Source: Diphasiastrum complanatum
Lineage: Eukaryota > Streptophyta > Lycopodiopsida > Lycopodiales > Lycopodiaceae
DNA: 64,000 nt
NCBI GenBank assembly: GCA_029204225.1
Contig: CM055103.1
Location: forward strand, 51,713,977 to 51,777,976
Direction of reading: 5' to 3'
The stretch's first letter is position 1, and each line of letters starts with the position of its first letter. A program made the position numbers and the translations under genes. Below the pieces are notes generated by a model. It was not told where the DNA came from. It did not search any database and saw only the letters and a list, made by a program, of their open reading frames with translations. This document shows positions 1 to 11,029 of this stretch, piece after piece.

Positions 1-49
1 CTTGTCCGAACCATCACTCTCTCCTTGAGTGAGCCCAATGAAAGTAATG

Positions 50-342
50 AATACATTGTCCATGTCGGGGCTCATCTCAATTGAGAACAACATCAAAGGC
101 TTGAGAAGCTTTTGCGCAGATATCGACAAGTCTTTGTTTGGTCTTATAATGACATGAAGTTTCACCCCAGATAGTTGTGCATCGTATTCCCCTTAAACCA
201 GGTGCGAGACCAGCTGCTAGTCGTCCCTACAGATGTAATTTGATCTACAAGGCCAAAATCAAAGAAGAATTACAACGCTTGTCAGATGCAGGATTCATCC
301 ATGAAATCGAACATACCAACATGTTCCGCTATGAAGGGACAG
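50..342 (+). pseudogene. Ty3/gypsy reverse transcriptase, N-terminal fragment
   Basis: The translation shows the stretch just before and into a gypsy reverse transcriptase: a D-M run, then V-H-R-I-P-L-K-P-G-A-R-P, R-P-Y-R, and K-A-K-I-K-E-E-L with D-A-G-F-I-H. This order is typical of gypsy pol between protease and RT. There is one in-frame stop near 110 and a frameshift near 170-180, and the homology ends near 342, before any catalytic motif, so this is a dead fragment. The window edge cuts the upstream side. The family is clear from the motif order; the lineage within gypsy is not. Confidence 0.8.
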
Positions 343-1400
343 TTGGAACAAGTTGATTTCCAAGATTTTGCTCCTCTAGCTATTCCAATATCATCAGTAG
401 GTAGCCATGCAACATTTAACAACTCATCATTGTGTGAAAGAATATCAATAAAATTGATATTAATGATAGGTGTGTCTAGATAAGGAAATTGTTCGTTATC
501 AGCTAGAGGAGTATAGGTACAATCATCTTGATGTTGAACACAATAAGTAGCATTCACACAATCTTGAATTATACCTCGGAACGAGATCCTCAATAATTGC
601 CTCGATAATCGAGGCTTCTTCACCTCATTTTTGCATTGTTTATAGCATTGGTATACCAAGGGATATAACAAGGGCCCTCAGTATATCCCTCCCAAACAAG
701 CCATCAACAACATGCCGTTTTTGAGGAATATATTGAGGGGCATCCGTTGGTATATCTCTATCAAAAGTTCATCCTAAATCGAGGGTTATTCCGAGGGTGG
801 AAAATCAGAAAGAAAAAATTTAGGGCAAAATGGAGCCAGTTTTCTGGCTCCATTCTATCCTAAAAATGGACTCCATCGGACCCCAGGAGTCTTTTGCACC
901 ACTTCTTATGAAGTTGGTAAGCACAAATAATTTGTTCATTATTGTCAATAAAAAAAATTGCAAAATTTATTTAAGTTACATTTCAGACACTTAAAAATTG
1001 ATGAAAGAAACTTAAATTCATACATAAATGTTCCAAGTATAGAGATATGTTACAAATTGGATTATTGAAATATACCTAATTATAATTAGATCCAGCTGAG
1101 TCATCCTCGTCTTGGCCATTGATATTGCAATCAGAATCGTGTGACTGCTATGCATGGGATTGAGACTATGATATGTGCATCCATGAGTATAATATAGTTA
1201 TCTGAGAAATGTGATGAGATTGAAAGTTAGACCACATGAATGTAGTGAAGTTAAAGTATATCTTGAAGCCATATATATCTCAGATCTAGAATACAAAATT
1301 AATGCAATCTAAAAAACACGCAATTTTCAAAGATTGTCAGCTCCTCCCAAGCCTTGTCAAAGAATATATAGTGCACTTGACGGCACAATTTCTTATCTGC
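343..1400. other. Unassigned interval
   Basis: No gene is recognised. The minus strand has an open frame of 129 codons (282-671), partly over the gypsy fragment, with no motif I know. The stretch 670-900 carries several short CCTC/GAGG-type inverted words, and the rest is AT-rich. It may be decayed mobile DNA upstream of CACTA-1. Confidence 0.4.
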
Positions 1401-1480
1401 TAAATTGTATTTCTCATATGGTTAAAGGATGTCATAAGTGTCCAAACATCGAAGTATTTGGCATCCAAGACTTATTCTTG

Positions 1481-2961
1481 GAATCCATGTTGTGGGGAAC
1501 ACCGCTACAGGCAAGCTTTACGAGGAGCAACCATACCCGCCAAGGTGGTAAGACATTTTCCCATCATACCCAGGATACGCCACATGTTTAAGTATAATTC
1601 CATCGTGGAGCTAATGACATGGCATTCGAGCAATCGTTCATCCATCGATACTATGAGGATCCCTGCTGATTCTCCAGTATGGAAGCATGTAGATGCTACT
1701 TGGCATGAATTTAGGGATGAGCCTCGCCATTTGCATTTGGGGTTGGCCATGGATGGTGTGAATCCATTCAGTTTGCGCTCCACATCATGGCCCACCTGGC
1801 CGGTTGTCCTTGTAAACTACAACATCCCCCCTTGGCTAAGTATAAAGAAGGGGCACCTAATGCTCACCCTTCTTATCCCTGAAAAATACAAGGTAGAAAA
1901 TATGGACGTGTATATGGCTCCCTTGATAGATGAGCTAAAGATTCTATGGCAAAGAGTTCAAGTGAGCGATATATCAAGACCACTGAGACAAAGAGATTTT
2001 GTGGTAAAGGGGATCTTGATGTGGATGATGCACAACTTTCCTGGCTATGGGGAATGTGCAGGTGAGATATCCTTGTTATTGGTTTGATTCATGGTACTAT
2101 ATTAAATTTTATGTGCATTCACAAATTTTCTTTCAATGCAAACATTGGACTCACAATTAAGTTGGTTGTTTTGTAACAATGTAGGGCTCCAAACTAGTGG
2201 TTACAATGCATGCCCCGTTTGTGGCGAGTATTTGCAAGCACGTCACTCACAACATTTGAGAAAGATGGTTTACGAGGGCCACACTCAGTACCTTCCACCC
2301 GATCACCCTATGCATGATGGGCTTGATGGCCAACATCCTCATTCCATGAAGGTACAATACATATTTGGGCCAATTAATGGTACATGTCACTTATTTATTT
2401 TATGATTACTCTCTTTATGCGTGATGGGCTTGATGGGCAACATCCTCATTCCATGAAGGTACAATACATATTTGGGCCAAATAATGGTACATGTCATTTA
2501 TTTATTTTATGATTACTCTCTTTATGTTTCTTCTAATGATATCCAATCTACTTTAAATGTGTGTACTTGTCTGTTGATATTGTAGGCAAGTGATTAGCTT
2601 CGGAGTTGGAGATCCAGTCAAGATCTAGAGCGACTCTCTCCGGGCATGAAGACGTTATCAATATTTCATGAACTCTCATATTGGGGAGAATTGTTGATAA
2701 ACCATCTTTTGGACCCAATGCACATATTCAAGAATGTCGAGAGCACAATTTGGGAGCACTTGACCAGGTCGAAAGATAAAAAAGACGCACGAGATGACCT
2801 AAAAGAAGTGGGAAAGATGGTCGACTTATGCCACAAATGGTGGGGACTTCGATTGTCCTACCAAAGGCCCCATGGATCTTATCGAGAAGAGAAGAGACGA
2901 TTGTAAAGAGGGCAATAGCATCTTTTCAAACTTCGACGGGACACATGCGATGCCTAAAAGG
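1481..2961 (+). pseudogene. CACTA-1: TNP2-like CACTA (En/Spm) transposase fragment
   Basis: Three exons read as the central part of a plant CACTA transposase (Transposase_21 family), which cuts and joins element ends in the nucleus. Exon 1 (about 1,481-2,061) has C-G-E-H-R-Y, then P-A-D-S-P-V-W-K, L-A-M-D-G-V-N-P, W-P-V-V-L-V-N-Y-N-I-P-P-W and a D-V-Y-M-A-P-L-I-D-E-L block. Exon 2 (2,185-2,351) has G-Y-N-A-C-P-V-C-G-E, and a GT-AG intron joins it in phase to give G-E-C-A-G-L-Q-T-S-G-Y. Exon 3 (2,586-2,961) has S-I-F-H-E-L-S-Y-W and H-L-L-D-P-M-H-I-F-K-N-V. The N-terminal part is missing, and the C-terminal part (DUF4218, DUF4216) is cut off at 2,962 by an LTR. A paralogue lies on the minus strand at 49.1-53.0 kb. 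Confidence 0.9.
2315..2528 (+). repeat. 107-bp tandem duplication over a splice donor
   Basis: Bases 2,315-2,421 recur almost unchanged at 2,422-2,528. The unit holds the last codons of CACTA-1 exon 2, its GT donor and the start of the intron, so the donor is present twice. The two copies differ at only a few positions, so the duplication is recent relative to the element's decay. Confidence 0.9.
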
Positions 2962-3615
2962 TGTGAAGGATTTCAGATCATTCAAGATCCAATCCATGTC
3001 CCTGATCTTTGGTTACAATAAGGAGCAAACCAACAATCCTGCCAATGTAGAAAAAACAGCATCTACATACAAAATGAGATGAAAACTCTAAGAGATACTG
3101 ATCAAACATGAACCAAAACATAAAATGTGTTTGTTGTCTGTACAATTACAGTACCCTACTATATTTCACACATGTGGAACCAAAAATAACAAAATATGAG
3201 CATTTTACACACAAGGTTGCAAGATATCACCAAGATAGTGCACCAATGAGTAGTAGAACCCAAAGATAACCATGTATAATGATGAAATGAGAGAGAGAAG
3301 AGAGAAGATGTGTCTCTCCATGAGTTACATCCTTTTATAGAGTTTTCAAACCCAATTTGGCCACTTGGCTTTCCCTCCAAAATGTAAATCCTACTATTTT
3401 TGGGTCTAGTTTCAATGTACCCAAAGTTCAAATTTGAATCTCTCTCAAACTCGACTACCAACTTTCCCACACTTTCAAAAAGTGTTTATTGAATGTATTT
3501 TAAACTAATATAACTTTAAAAAGGTTATCTCTAAGTCTAAAATGAGTTTTGGCCTCTTATTGACAATTAACCAAAATATGACTAAACTAGACTAAACTAG
3601 TTGACATCTCTCACA
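2962..3615 (-). repeat. LTR of L family element, copy 1
   Basis: On the minus strand the LTR begins TGTGAGAGAT and ends ATCCTTCACA, giving the TG...CA ends and a short terminal inverted repeat TGTGA/TCACA. A purine-rich tract precedes it. The LTR at 56,613-58,146 has the same two ends but contains an 874-bp insertion, so this copy serves as the empty-site reference. Confidence 0.85.
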
Positions 3616-4156
3616 CTCCCTCTTCAACTAGTTTTGGCATAGTTTTGACAATAGAACTTTGATCCAACTTTAGAATGATCTCCATCCTGATTATAGATCT
3701 CCTTTCTAAGGTTCTAAAGTATCTTTCATAATTGATATAGAGAATAGTGTCCAAATTGGGTGCTTCACTATTTCTTACATCAATTTTACGCATCAAGATA
3801 TAACTAGAACATGAAGAACCAAATAGAATGTCAATGAAATGATTCCTCCATGCTTCAAACTTTGAACTCTCTAGAAAATTACAGCAACCAAACCTTAAAT
3901 GTGAGTGATGGCCATTTGCTTGCTTGTCTCCTCCAACTTTGTCCTTTCTTATTATGTGTCCCCCATAAAACTCCATGAAGCCTCCATCTCCATCTTGCCA
4001 CAAGATATCATCAAACCTTGAAAATCCATGAGTAGGTGAGTACATTAATGATGCAAATCCAGCACCACATGACTCCATAAACCAAGGTTGCACTAGTCCA
4101 TCTTCAAGATCTACTTGACACAAGAAAATGACCATAAATTCACCAAAAAATGACAA
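3611..4156 (-). CDS. L family ORF, unrecognised protein (181 aa)
   Basis: This is an uninterrupted 181-residue frame on the minus strand whose stop codon falls in the first bases of the LTR. It is conserved as a 162-residue frame at 56,129-56,617, with mostly silent or single-residue changes and one small length difference, which argues that it encoded something in the parent element. Visible features are an F-W/G-rich first half (S-P-T-H-G-F near residue 41, D-G-D-G-G near 56), a cysteine pair near residue 92, and a basic, hydrophobic second half. There is no RT, protease, integrase or zinc knuckle. I do not recognise the family. It sits where some plant LTR elements carry an extra ORF after pol. 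Confidence 0.5.
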   Translation of the reverse strand: MSFFGEFMVIFLCQVDLEDGLVQPWFMESCGAGFASLMYSPTHGFSRFDDILWQDGDGGFMEFYGGHIIRKDKVGGDKQANGHHSHLRFGCCNFLESSKFEAWRNHFIDILFGSSCSSYILMRKIDVRNSEAPNLDTILYINYERYFRTLERRSIIRMEIILKLDQSSIVKTMPKLVEEGV

Positions 4157-4345
4157 TCTCCAAACATTGGCATCAAGTAGCTCAAAACTTCAGAACTTGA
4201 TCATGGATGAGTGATATAATGAGCCTCCAATAGCTTCATTTCCATCAACAAAACCAGCCAAGAATTTCTAGTACAACTCCAACAATAAGATATTGCAAGA
4301 CAATGTAGCTGGTTTGTCCATATCTTGACAATTTGCACACATCCA

Positions 4346-5310
4346 CATGAAATAGCTCAAACATCGCTTCAACCTCGCTGGCACGCTAACCCTGTCCTTA
4401 CCACAGTTTTGCGACCCTGTCCTTACCACAGCTCCGCTCCCTCCTCGCTGGTTCTTGCTCTCTTGCTCGCTGCCTGGCCCCGCCTATTTGCGCCGGTGAT
4501 TTGTCCATATCCCTGACCCGTGGCTTTGGATTTCTACCTATAACCCTGAGCATTACCTTTAATCTTAATTTGTAACAATTAGGTGAAAAATTTAGTGCTA
4601 GGGTACGTGGATTTGGCTAAACGGTTCAGGTTATTATCAATTGCGATTTTTCTGTTATCTCGATTGGGATTCTTTTGCTAGCACATGGTGAATTGCAGAG
4701 GTTTGGAATTTGTTTGGTAACTGAACACTTGACATTTACAAAGCCAGTCCAACTGTATTAGTGGAAACACTAAACCTATATGTCATTTGCTAACTATCTC
4801 ACCAATTAAAATTTAAGGCTTTGTTTATAAGTATACACGTTAGAACAAAATGATTGTTGCTTCTTGTTTTATCTACACTGCTTTCTAATTGTTGATGAAC
4901 TTTGTAAATACTTGCTTCGGCTATTAAGATCTTCTAATAAACGAGGTCAAAGCCTGCTGATTGAAGGAAATCCTAATAGCCCATTTAGCTTTCCGAAAGT
5001 CATGGCTTTCTATAGCGGGATGGTTCTTGACCATTTCAGAGCTCCATAGGCTATCTAAAAATTACCTATGGATTGTAAGAAATTTGCCTTATCGATTGCC
5101 ATTGAAAGTGTCGATGATCATGACAGGCCTTATTTTCGACTCCACACCCAATGGAGCTTGAGCTGCAATTGTGGTATAGAACAACTTCCGTTAACATTTC
5201 CCTAGATTGGCAGTCTATGGGGGTCGTTTTATAATCCTTCATTGTATCTCAATGATCATGACCAAATTCTATTTTGTGCATGCAGTTTGTGCTTCCCTTG
5301 GTGTTAAGAG
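4346..5310. other. Unassigned interval
   Basis: No gene is recognised. Short open frames occur on the plus strand (4,325-4,516; 4,864-5,161), and the first part is unusually C-rich for this window, with a repeated phrase around 4,390-4,430. It ends exactly where the 1.84-kb duplication begins. Confidence 0.35.
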
Positions 5311-7154
5311 GAATTTGGGCCATTCGATAAACTTCAACTGTTGGATGAAAGAGAATAGGACCATGAAGTTTTGAAGGGAAGATATTGGCTTCTTTTCATT
5401 AATTTTTTTTCAAAATGATGTGCTTGAAGGGGTCCGACTGGTGAAAGTCATTTTGAAAGCCACAGTTTCTTCATGATGAAGAACCAGTTCATTTTGAGAG
5501 TCATTTTCCTCAGGCCATTTTGGAAGGGCCTAACTTTGGCTAGAAAGGGGCTTTTGGGACGAAATAAGAGCCAAATTGGAGCTTGTAAAAGCCTGTGTGA
5601 AGCTGATGGACAGAGAACAACATCGTCAAGGGAAAAATGTATTATGATGTGTTCTTGACACCATTATACGGGACGGGAGATGAGTGACCCAATGAGGTAC
5701 GATTTTCGCTATTTGGCGACCTATGCACCAAATTAAGCCCAATTTTGTGTTGAAAGTCTGTAGGGTAGGCTAGGAAAAAGGCATGTGCCTACAAGCAAGA
5801 AGCTCTAAAGCTGTTTGCAAGTGGTCTTGACGAGCTTGGTCATAGTGCATTGTAAGTTAGAGCAGTGAAGGGCAGAATTGCGTTGGAGAAAGCTAGGAGA
5901 TGCGGACAACTTGCAATGAGGCGTCGTGAAACTCTTAATTGGTAGAAATTGAGAGAGGGAAACCAACCACAAGAGAGAGCCAAACATGGTGCTGCATTAT
6001 GCCAATGGACATGGTGAAATAGTTCATGTCTCCTGGTTCAACTTTTTGGAAGTTCGAACTAACCAAGCTCAAGGGACGCTTGGAGGGGGCCTCTCTGATG
6101 AGGTTTCGTGTATTGCGATTTGGATTTCATAGTCACTAAGCTTTCGCAAAGGAACCACGATCCTCTTGCGACTCAGATGGAGTTCAGATGCGATCGCTGG
6201 ACACTGCCAGCTGAATCACTCCTGCAATCCTCCAGAATGTAGTCAGGCTCTACTGATCTACATTTATAAAATCTATGCAGCATTCAACATAGTTTCAACC
6301 AAGGTGCAGAATTAAAATGAACAAGAAAAACTCAGACACACGATTAACAACAGAAGCATTTGCATACGAGATCAGACACAACAAGAGAAATTATCTATAT
6401 TGAACTTCCTCTGTTTTCTTCAAGCACTGCATGCAAATCCACGCAGTGCATTGGCATGGGAGAAACACAGTTCTCTCACGAGTAATCGTCTCGCTTTACT
6501 AGCAGACAATTGGATCTCTATGGATCCTAATCATAGAGCTCGTCTCGCACGTAGGCGGACTTGTTGTCTGTATTTTCGTCTTGATTGCTACTAGCATCAG
6601 ACTACTACATTACACTATATGTGTATTCTATTGATCTATATGTCAAGTATCATCCAGTAAGTATGGTCGCTCTATGTGAATCTAAGATTAGAGTGATTAA
6701 ACGTCTACAACTAATCACGGAATCACAAGAGTGGCAGATTAGCCACGACCTAAAATGTATCTGCTTATGTCATATCATCAGATCAGATATCTGTACTTTT
6801 GGGTACTTGCATGATCTTGTTGGTACTCTTTGGAGAATGCAGGTAGGAGAAAATTTTGTTACCGTCGTTGGCTTCATTTTGGTCATTTGCCTTCTCTCGT
6901 ATTGGACCGCAAAAGATTCTCGTTCGTGAATCTTTCGTGTTCGCGAACCGTTTGTCTTCGTCTAGTTTGACTTTCGTGTTAGCGAGACTTTCCATGCTTC
7001 ATGTTTCTAAAATGTCTTCGTCGGGCTGAGGGCTGAAAGCTAGCAAGGCTTTCTGATTACAAACATTTTGTTTCTTCAGGTCTCTCTCAGAGCATGATAG
7101 CCTTACGATCCTTAGACTGCTCTTTTGTCTCTCAAAAACTCCTTCCAGGGCTTT
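5311..7154 (+). repeat. 1.84-kb direct duplication, copy 1
   Basis: This block recurs in the same orientation at 31,234-33,077. The first 650 bp differ at scattered sites and by small indels, while about 5,960-7,000 is almost identical (predicted peptides over 6,400-6,929 differ by one residue). The block holds the copia A LTR region, the extreme 3' end of its pol and about 0.8 kb of flank. Confidence 0.9.
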
Positions 7155-7391
7155 AGTGAAGATGTCAACAACCATGTCTCTCTTTCCGATGAAGGTGGTC
7201 TGCAGCATCTTCTTCTCAATTAGATCCCTGATCAAGTGATACTTGATCGCAATGTGCTTCGTTCTGGAATGGAACATGGGATCTTTCATCAGGTGTATTG
7301 CAGAGGTGTCCACCTGCAGGACCAGGGGCTCGTTCCTTGTTTCGCCCAATTCGTCCAAGAACTGCCTTAGCCAGATTATTTTGTTGGTCAT
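6999..7391 (-). pseudogene. Copia A RNase H C-terminal end
   Basis: This contains the typical end of copia pol: W-L-R-Q-F-L-D-E-L-G, H-S-R-T-K-H-I-A-I-K-Y-H-L-I-R-D, and V-D-I-F-T-K-A-L. After F-T-K-A-L the frame runs on for about 50 residues into non-conserved sequence. RNase H removes template RNA during reverse transcription. Related ends occur at 60,632-61,087 (copia F). Confidence 0.9.
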
Positions 7392-7442
7392 CTTTGCTGC
7401 TGCAACATATTTTGCTTCGCTGGATGACTGGGCTACAACGGT

Positions 7443-8105
7443 CTACTTCTTGCTGACCCAGAGAGATGCTGCTCTTGATGCGATGGCACTTTTACAGTCG
7501 TCCTTGGGAGATGGCCAGCTAGCGTCGCTGTAGAAAAGTATCCTGAAACCTGCACCACAACAATAACACAAGCCATAATCCCTCGTTAATTGAAGATATT
7601 GCAAAATTTGTTTTGCAATCTTCCAATGTGTCGATCCTGGATTCGTGCAGAATTGGCTCATCTTGAATACTGCATTAGCATTATTAGGATGTGTATTGTC
7701 AGCAAGGTACATCGGTGATCCTATCAGCTTTCTATAAGGTGTGAGCTGCATCTGTTCTCTCTCTTCCTCAGTCTCTGGATAGTCATCATTCGTCAGCACC
7801 ATCCCTGCGAGCATTGGAGTGTTCGCTCCTTTGCAATTCAGCATCCCAAAGTCCTCTAGGATCTTCTGGGTGTATCTGGACTGGTGAAGGTATAACTTAC
7901 CTCTCTCGTAGTCTCTTTCAATTTGCAAGCCTAGGTAACACCTGGCCTCTCCCAGACCCACAATCTCAAAATGTTTCGAGATGTCTGCCTTTACTTTAGC
8001 AATTAGCTGCTCACTCCTGCAAAGTATCAGATTGTCGTCCACATACACAGCCACAATGATGATTTTCCTATCTGTAACTCTGACATATACATTGAAATCA
8101 ACCAA
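7443..8105 (-). pseudogene. Copia A reverse transcriptase palm/thumb and RNase H start
   Basis: The 220-residue frame carries the intact V-Y-V-D-D catalytic box, E-A-R-C-Y-L-G-L-Q-I, Y-T-Q-K-I-L-E-D-F-G, and P-Y-R-K-L-I-G-S-P-M-Y-L, followed by the RNase H entry (Y-S-D-A-S-W-P-S, then S-L-W-V-S-K-K). It lies directly after the RT N-terminal frame on the same strand. Compared with copia B, a G-G-C-T-I motif expected in RNase H is scrambled by a local frameshift near 7,480. Confidence 0.9.
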
Positions 8106-8159
8106 CAGAGGCTTGAATCCTAATGATTTCAGGTCTTGATCTTTCTTAATGCACCATTG

Positions 8160-8576
8160 TTAGGCTGATTGTTTCAGACCGTAGATGCTTCTATGCATTC
8201 TACATGCATAGTCAGGAAGTGAATTCGAGACATATCCTGGGGGTTGATCCATGTAGACCTCTTCGTCTAATTCGCCATGTAAGAAGGTTGTCTTCTTGTC
8301 CACAATGTAGATCCTGAGGTCGTAAGCTGCTGCATATGCAAATAACAGACGTAGGGACGAATGTTTGACGACAGGAGAGAAGGTTTCAAAGTAGTCAATA
8401 CCGTATCTCTGAGAAAAACCTTTCGCTATCAATCTTGCCTTGTATTTTGTCACATTCCCAACTGGTATGTATTTGTGCTTGAAGACCCATTTGTATTTGA
8501 TAGTCTTGCGCTTATTTGGTAATGGCTCCAGCATCCATACCTGGTTCTTCCTCATGGAATCCATCTCTTCGTTCAT
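8160..8576 (-). pseudogene. Copia A reverse transcriptase, N-terminal part
   Basis: A 138-residue frame with the copia RT signature: N-Q-V-W, K-W-V-F-K-H-K-Y, Y-K-A-R-L-I-A-K-G-F-S-Q, D-Y-F-E-T-F-S-P-V-V, and L-H-G-E-L-D-E-E-V-Y-M-D-Q-P-P-G-Y. The usual fingers Asp is replaced: the expected V-D-V-K-T-A-F-L-H reads V-D-K-K-T-T-F-L-H, so one metal-binding Asp context is altered. The frame breaks right after Y-G-L-K-Q-S, just ahead of the Y-V-D-D motif in the next frame. Confidence 0.9.
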
Positions 8577-8918
8577 GGCTTGGATCCATCTGTCCTTATC
8601 TGGACCTTCAATCGCTTTCTCAAAAGTCTGTGGTTTGCCACTGAACCCATAGAGCTCTTCTGATGTGGAAGCTAAGTTGCCTAGCGCATATCTTGCTGGC
8701 GCTCTTCATGGTCTTGTCGACCGTCTGGGAGATCCTCCTGAAATAGCTATGCCTTTGCCCTTGTCTGCTTTGCTTGGGCCGGAACCATTTTGGTTTACAA
8801 GAACTGTGACAGCAAGTTGCCTCTCGAATCTTTCTTCTTCATATTCGTTGTTCGAATGGGAGACAACTCAAAAATCTTTGTTTGTGTGTTCAAACTCTGC
8901 TCCCTCTGTCGTTGGTGG

Positions 8919-9425
8919 CTAGTCATAGTATTGTCTCTCCAAAACTTTATAACTGACATGATCGTCATTGGCCATTGTCCTGCTATCATCGAATCTGACA
9001 TCTCTCATTATTTTCACAGTGTTCGTGTAGACTTTGTAGTATGACGAGTTGTTGTCATAACCTACCAAGAATCCCTGCTCGACTTTCTCATCAAGCTTCT
9101 TTCGAAGCTTATTAGGAATATGTGCATAAGCTGCACAGCCAAAGATTCTGACATGAGATAGGTTGAGCTTTCTACCCCACCATAGCTCGTGTGGTGTCGT
9201 GTGAGGGACACCAGACTTGCCTGTTCTATTCTGGATGTATGCGGCTGTAGCTATTGCTTCAGCCCATAGTACCCTTGGAGCCTTCGAGTAGGCCATCATG
9301 CATCTGGCTGCTTCCAGCAGGGTCCTGTTCTTTTGTTCAGCAACACCATTGTGCTGTGGTGTGTAGGTTGCAGTCCTTCTGTGAATGATGTCACAATCAT
9401 TGCAAAAGTCAGTGAAGCGATTCAA
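8919..9425 (-). pseudogene. Copia A integrase C-terminal half
   Basis: This continues the integrase after a frameshift. It has T-P-Q-H-N-G-V-A-E-Q-K-N-R-T, which contains the final catalytic Glu, then L-W-A-E-A-I-A-T-A-A-Y-I-Q-N-R and the copia-typical C-terminal block (G-R-K-L-N-L-S-H-V-R-I-F-G-C-A-A-Y). The end (V-R-F-D-D-S) leads into the linker before RT. The same block occurs in copia B (48,126-48,476) and copia F (61,090-61,487). Confidence 0.9.
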
Positions 9426-9528
9426 GATGTATTCGCCACATCAATCTATTTTGATCTGCTTCACTTTGTTGCCTGTAGATCTCTCAGTCCAATTCACATA
9501 TTCTGTGAATTTATCAAGTGCTTCAGAT

Positions 9529-10176
9529 TTATTTTGAATGAAATACACTGGCAAATTTACTATAGTCATCAATGAAGGTTATATAATACTTTGAACCTCC
9601 TACTATGATCACATTGAATGGTCCGCAGATGTCAGAGTGCACTAGCTCCAGAATCTTTGTCATTCTGTAGGAGTCTTTGATGAATGGTGTGTGTGACATC
9701 TTGCCCTTCAAACATGCATCACAGATGGTCGAACTGGTTGCATTCGAGATGCTGACCCCTGTTATCGCTCCATGATGGCTTGCTTGGTAAAGTGCCATTG
9801 AGTTCATGTGGCAGAGTCTTCTATGCCACGGAGTGTCTGGCGAGTCGTCATGAGTCTGATGCACCTTATCTGCAGGTAGGTGTACCTTCAGATGATATAG
9901 GTTCCCTTTCCTTCTGCCTTGAGCGATGAGAGTACCGGTATTGGCATCAATCATGTTGCATGCTTCGTCTGAAAACGTCACACGCATCCCTTCATCTGCT
10001 ATTCTTTCTACAGAGAGCAAGTCTTGTTGCAGAGTAGGCACGAACAGAACGTCTTTGAGTCGCCTGTCTCTGCCGTTGGTGTTGAGCCATAGTGAACCAA
10101 TACCGTTCACTTGATGTCTAGATCCATCTCCAAGAATAGTGAATCTTGAGAGATCTTCACTTCTGAAATCAAACAT
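9529..10176 (-). pseudogene. Copia A gag-pre-integrase and integrase N-terminal half
   Basis: The frame of 215 residues starts just downstream of where the protease active site would be (G-D-G-S-R-H-Q-V-N-G-I-G). It continues through F-V-P-T-L-Q-Q-D-L-L-S-V, the pre-integrase zinc module (W-H-R-R-L-C-H, then C-D-A-C-L-K-G-K) and the start of the integrase core with L-V-H-S-D-I-C-G-P, holding the first catalytic Asp, and Y-Y-I-T-F-I-D-D-Y-S. Integrase inserts the cDNA copy into the host genome. The frame breaks at 9,529, before the second Asp. Confidence 0.9.
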
Positions 10177-10188
10177 GATTCATCTTGA

Positions 10189-10790
10189 CCACCGTTGACC
10201 ACAATGTCTAGGAGTATTCTGTCAAGTGTTTGTAGTTGGACTGCACCATTAGGAAATATTTTATTGATAACATATGGTCCCTCGCTTCGGAATTTCAATT
10301 TTTCGGGGTGTTTTTTTTATGTATAAAAAAGCACCTGGTCACCTAAGTGTAAATCCTTGTTGCGTAAGTGACGGTCATGCCAGGCCTTTTGACGTCTTTT
10401 GTTAACTAGTTGTGCGTGGTAAGATATGAGTCTTGTCTCGCATAACTGGGCTAACGTAAATAGCCTGGTCTTGACTTGTTGCTCAATTGTAGCTTTCTCA
10501 CATAGATCTGTAGAGAAGGCTTCCATGACTCTTAGAGAAGGTACTAAAAATTTGACTGGCATTACCACCTCTTGACCATACACGAGATGGAATGGGGTAA
10601 CCCACCCTGTGGCTTTCTTTGAGGTGGTGCGGTAAGCCCAAATAGTTGAGAAGAGTTTCGTTTCCCAATCGGAATGACTGTTTTCAACTATCTTTGTCAA
10701 TATTTTACATATCGTCTTGTTAGTTGATTCGGCCTGGCAATTACATCTAGGATAGTATGGTGTACTCTTTCAGTGAACTACAAGGTAATG
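10189..10790 (-). pseudogene. Gypsy C integrase, C-terminal half
   Basis: The catalytic end reads S-T-P-Y-Y-P-R-C-N-C-Q-A-E-S-T-N-K, the gypsy integrase Glu motif with G to C changes, then W-A-Y-R-T-T-S-K and F-H-L-V-Y-G-Q-E, K-A-W-H-D-R-H-L and L-G-D-Q-V-L. A second frame gives the G-P-Y module (E-G-P-Y-V-I-N-K-I-F-P-N-G-A) and breaks off at V-N-G-G where copia A begins. Confidence 0.9.
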
Positions 10791-11029
10791 GCGTAGCAAA
10801 TTATCTATGACAACGTTTAAAAAGTGCATGCAGCAATCACTAACTAGCCTTATAGGACAACCAAAACATCTAATAATGTTTTCGTAAAGAAAACATGCTA
10901 CAGTCTTTGCGTTGGCGTCCTTTGTTGCCCGAGCCTCAATCCATTTAGTGGCATAATCTGTGGCTATTAGGATATAACGGGCTTGGGTCTATTTCGCTGC
11001 TGATTAGTCCAACAAAGTCAATTTTCCAT

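Larger units (their letters stand above)
2962..4345 (-). mobile_element. L family LTR element, copy 1 (3' end)
   Basis: On the minus strand this is the last part of an internal region followed by a polypurine tract (complement of 3,616-3,629) and a 654-bp LTR. The same sequence runs in the opposite direction at 55.87-58.15 kb (copy 3), which defines the element. The 5' part is missing beyond about 4,345, where similarity to copy 3 stops. The element interrupts the CACTA-1 transposase reading frame at 2,961/2,962. No pol domain lies in this copy. Confidence 0.8.
6146..10188 (-). mobile_element. Copia A: Ty1/copia element, 5'-truncated
   Basis: Pieces in copia order run on the minus strand: gag-pre-integrase and integrase (10,176-8,919), reverse transcriptase (8,576-7,700), RNase H (7,700-7,040), then an LTR region (about 7,000-6,146). 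The gag, the protease active site and the 5' LTR are absent; similarity stops at 10,188, where the integrase tail of gypsy C begins. Copia B stops at exactly the same nucleotide (49,090). Several frameshifts split pol, so the copy is dead. LTR limits are approximate, as no clean TG...CA pair could be fixed. Confidence 0.85.

Noticed and set aside
282-671. 129-codon minus frame as a gene
   Set aside because: It overlaps the gypsy RT fragment on the other strand and shows no known motif or splice context.
6400-6929. Two plus-strand frames (64 and 114 codons) repeated at 32,324-32,853
   Set aside because: They lie antisense in the copia LTR region and are conserved only because the DNA block is duplicated. 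No domain or codon signal supports them.
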